From: Oreocharis arfaki
Taxonomy: Eukaryota > Chordata > Aves > Passeriformes > Paramythiidae
Direction of reading: 5' to 3'
Assembly (NCBI GenBank): GCA_013398015.1
Contig: VZRR01006734.1
Coordinates: 254,079 to 318,078 of the forward strand
Length of the DNA stretch: 64,000 nt
A program made the position numbers and the translations under genes. The notes below the pieces were generated by a model that saw nothing but the letters and a program-made list of their open reading frames with translations, was not told the DNA's origin and ran no database searches. This document shows positions 62,057 to 64,000 of this stretch, piece by piece (the first letter of the stretch is position 1; the number at the start of each line of letters is the position of its first letter).

Positions 62057-63362
62057 GTGATCTAGTACAGACACTTGCTTAGCAGGAAGGTACAGTGAGC
62101 TGGATCCCCTCCCTGACATCGACCAATGCAGCAAATCTTTTAACCAGAAGCGAGAGATGCAAGCAACCCAAAATGGACCTCGGTCACTCAAAGCACCCAA
62201 CTGCTTAAACTGGACAGCAAAAAGAAGGCACTGAGAGGATCCTCTGCCTGGCACCAGGGCAAGGGAGATATGCTGAGCCTTGGTAATGCACTACCCAAAA
62301 GCACAGGAGCACCCGAGGTTGTGCTGTGTGCCTTCCACAACAGCAGCCACCTCTCATCTCCAGCGAGAGATGTTTTGCACTGTTAACTTTGCTGCGAGCC
62401 CACAAAATCATTCTGTGATATTCTCCATAGAATGTGTGCTCTGAAGGTTTCTAGAATGAGTGGCAGGAGTGCAGTAAGAAGGGATAACTGTCTAGCAACC
62501 TTACAACCAGGCACACGCATGCACATCCGCTCTGCCTCTGAGCCGCACTAATTATTTCTAACGGTAGCAACGCTCTCGTGTACCAAACCTGAATGAAAAC
62601 ACACAGCTAGGTAGGGAGAAAAATGCATTCTGTGAAACAAAATACTCACTTTCAGTTTACATGTAAGCACATGTCACACTTAAACCGCTGTAATACACAA
62701 AACTCTCACGTGCCTAAATAAGCAATGAAAGACGTAGTGAAAGGAAGCAATATACTTCGGGACAAATACTTTGCATGTGTATAGAGAAAATGCAGGTAGG
62801 AAAACTAACCCTTTCATTTAGAACAATATCAGCACCAAAATACAATCCTTTAACATGACTGCAGAAAAAAATTTGGAAAAAGAGTAGGGTGACTATTTGT
62901 AATTTTAATTGCTGCTGGAGCAATGATGTGGCAAGAACTCACCACTATCATTTTTCCCTTTTGTATCCTTAAAATAATTCCCACCTGGGGTGCAAAGAGA
63001 GGAAACTAAAGGAAACAGAAAATTATATTTTTCATGAGCTAATCCTGGGAAGCAACTGCTCAGGCTTCCACATTTCTTGGCAATGATAATTTAAACAAGG
63101 AGAAGGATATTTTGTTATTTTTTGCACAGTTGGAATGCATGCTTCCAGATAACAGACAATTAAACTTCAATTTAAGAAGAGGAGGAAGGCAATATCCGAT
63201 AGGATTCAGGAGTCCTCTCCTCTTAGGACTGCTGCATAGCTCAGCACAGCATACTACAAAACAGAGAGCTCAGATGCAAACCTCTTTGGAAATGCTGAAG
63301 GCAAGCAAGATCATCGGAAAAAAAAAACCAAACTGCAAGCAAAGAGAGCATAACTACTGTAC

Positions 63363-63559
63363 CTTTACTTTGGGGAGGGTTCTGACTTCTGTCTCGGAGA
63401 ACATTAATCTGGTAGACAGCTCCATAAGGCTCAAAAAGTTCTTTTAACTCTTTTTCTGACCACGAACGGGGAATCTGTCCAACAAACATCTTAATGGCAT
63501 CTGGGTCTGGTTGGTCTGAATGATCCAAAGCTCCATTCATCTTGTTAGCTGTGCCGTTA
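63363..63559 (-). CDS. CELF2: CELF2 coding exon (197 bp): N-terminus and first half of RRM1
   Basis: CELF2 is an RNA-binding protein that recognises UGU/GU-rich RNA and controls alternative splicing, translation and mRNA stability. This exon reads NGTANK then MNGALDHS..., ending in RSQNPPQSK plus the first base of a Gly codon. Counting from the internal Met (ATG at 63540-63538), RNP2 of RRM1 (KMFVGQI) is at residues 17-23. The acceptor is a pyrimidine-rich tract ending ctttctag just above 63559; the donor is G|GTACAG at 63362. The frame is open upstream of the Met, so longer N-termini from an upstream exon can read through, as in known CELF2 isoforms whose first exon ends in a Ser codon. Residues such as DHSDQPDPDAIK and PRSWSEKELKELF match CELF2 rather than CELF1. 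The exon starts with one base of a split codon and ends in phase 1. Confidence 0.98.
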
Positions 63560-64000
63560 CTAGAAAGTGGAAAAGGAGATTAAAAAAAGAAGGCAAGTTA
63601 GGAGACTACGCAGTTTTCATGTGCACTAGATGCAGAAGATGATGTCAATTGGCACAAGGCAGAAAAAAAAAATCAGTATTTAATTAATAGCATAAGTATT
63701 ACGAACAAAAAACAATGCTATTACATTTTTCATTGAGTCTGGTTTTCTCTGCAGGCTGCTGCTTAATGCCATTATATAAGATGAGAGCGGCACAACACAG
63801 CCCGGGACTTCTGCATTTTAAAGCAGAGGATAGTGGCAAATAAGTGCAGATTTCTCTCCATGGCTGTTGTAAACAGAACTGCAGTGAATTCTCACTAAAC
63901 CGGCTACTGGCAGAAACAAGGCAGTGCGTGTGTCTATGTGTGTGTGTTTTGTAATAAAGTCACATGAAAGGAGTATGAAACACTTGGCAATCTGTCAGAT
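63560..64000 (-). other. CELF2: CELF2 intron upstream of the 197-bp exon (partial)
   Basis: This is the 3' end of the intron joining the upstream first exon(s) to the 197-bp exon, running off the window. It ends in a pyrimidine-rich tract and ctttctag acceptor. A GT-rich run lies at 63924-63948. No exon is seen here. Confidence 0.88.
63924..63948. repeat. GT-rich microsatellite
   Basis: Imperfect GT repeat (gtgcgtgtgtctatgtgtgt). It reads CA in the CELF2 pre-mRNA, so it is not a CELF-type UGU site in that transcript. Confidence 0.9.

Larger units (their letters stand above)
32586..63362 (-). other. CELF2: CELF2 intron between the 197-bp and 83-bp exons (31 kb)
   Basis: The donor is GTACAG at 63362 and the acceptor ctctatag ends at 32586. 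Recognised contents: pyrimidine and T-rich tracts (36188-36239, 39239-39289, 52828-52906, 59811-59836), a 12-base G run (48153-48164), adjacent CR1 copies (41531-41910, 42157-42510), an old CR1-type reverse transcriptase relic (57160-58185) and CR1 3' stubs (60823-60903, 61909-62056). Conserved-looking blocks are at 36870-37160 and 38650-39130. No further coding exon was found on either strand. Confidence 0.9.

Noticed and set aside
1..64000. CRISPR arrays, operons, phage or bacterial systems
   Set aside because: Intron-split vertebrate gene, avian CR1 repeats and low coding density show eukaryotic nuclear DNA; no regularly spaced repeats were seen other than the 22-bp tandem triplet.

Overview
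This is a vertebrate nuclear, intron-dominated window, most probably from a bird. The only protein-coding gene I can support is the RNA-binding splicing and mRNA-stability factor CELF2 (CUGBP2/ETR-3), read on the minus strand. Four internal coding exons are present, so transcription runs from high to low coordinates: 63363-63559 (197 bp), 32503-32585 (83 bp), 9291-9339 (49 bp) and 515-649 (135 bp). Together they give 464 nt of continuous open frame with canonical AG/GT sites at every junction. They encode the N-terminal segment, all of RRM1, the inter-RRM linker and most of RRM2. The remaining exons (upstream first exons, the rest of RRM2, the linker, RRM3 and the 3' UTR) lie outside the window.

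The avian assignment rests on the repeats. Every interspersed repeat I recognise is a CR1 LINE copy, with the typical 3' tail of ATTCTATG-like units. No Alu, B1, L1 or other mammalian repeats are visible, and overall repeat density is low. Another sauropsid cannot be fully excluded. CELF2 rather than CELF1 is supported by paralogue-specific residues in the N-terminus and RRM1 (for example DHSDQPDPDAIK and GQIPRSWSEKELKELF).

Layout: 1-514 is the start of the intron after the 135-bp exon. 650-9290 is an 8.6-kb intron with two plus-oriented CR1 scraps and a short inverted/direct repeat cluster near 5.65 kb. 9340-32502 is a 23-kb intron with a perfectly spaced 22-bp triple repeat at 14.05 kb, a small CpG-rich island with a GC box and CCAAT box at 17.3-17.6 kb, and three CR1 fragments. 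32586-63362 is a 31-kb intron with two neighbouring CR1 copies at 41.5-42.5 kb, an old CR1-type reverse transcriptase fossil at 57.2-58.2 kb, two CR1 stubs near 61-62 kb and several homopolymer and pyrimidine tracts. 63560-64000 is the intron upstream of the 197-bp exon.

No RNA gene, CRISPR array, complete transposon, retroviral LTR or second protein gene could be supported. The long open frames outside the four exons have no recognisable protein similarity and look like chance frames. The most interesting leads are the intronic CpG island at 17.3-17.6 kb (possible internal or antisense promoter) with a neighbouring minus-strand donor that would splice in frame to the 49-bp exon, the exon-phase arrangement that makes the 83+49-bp pair a frame-preserving cassette, and several conserved-looking non-coding blocks. 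I found no evidence of a novel multi-gene system.
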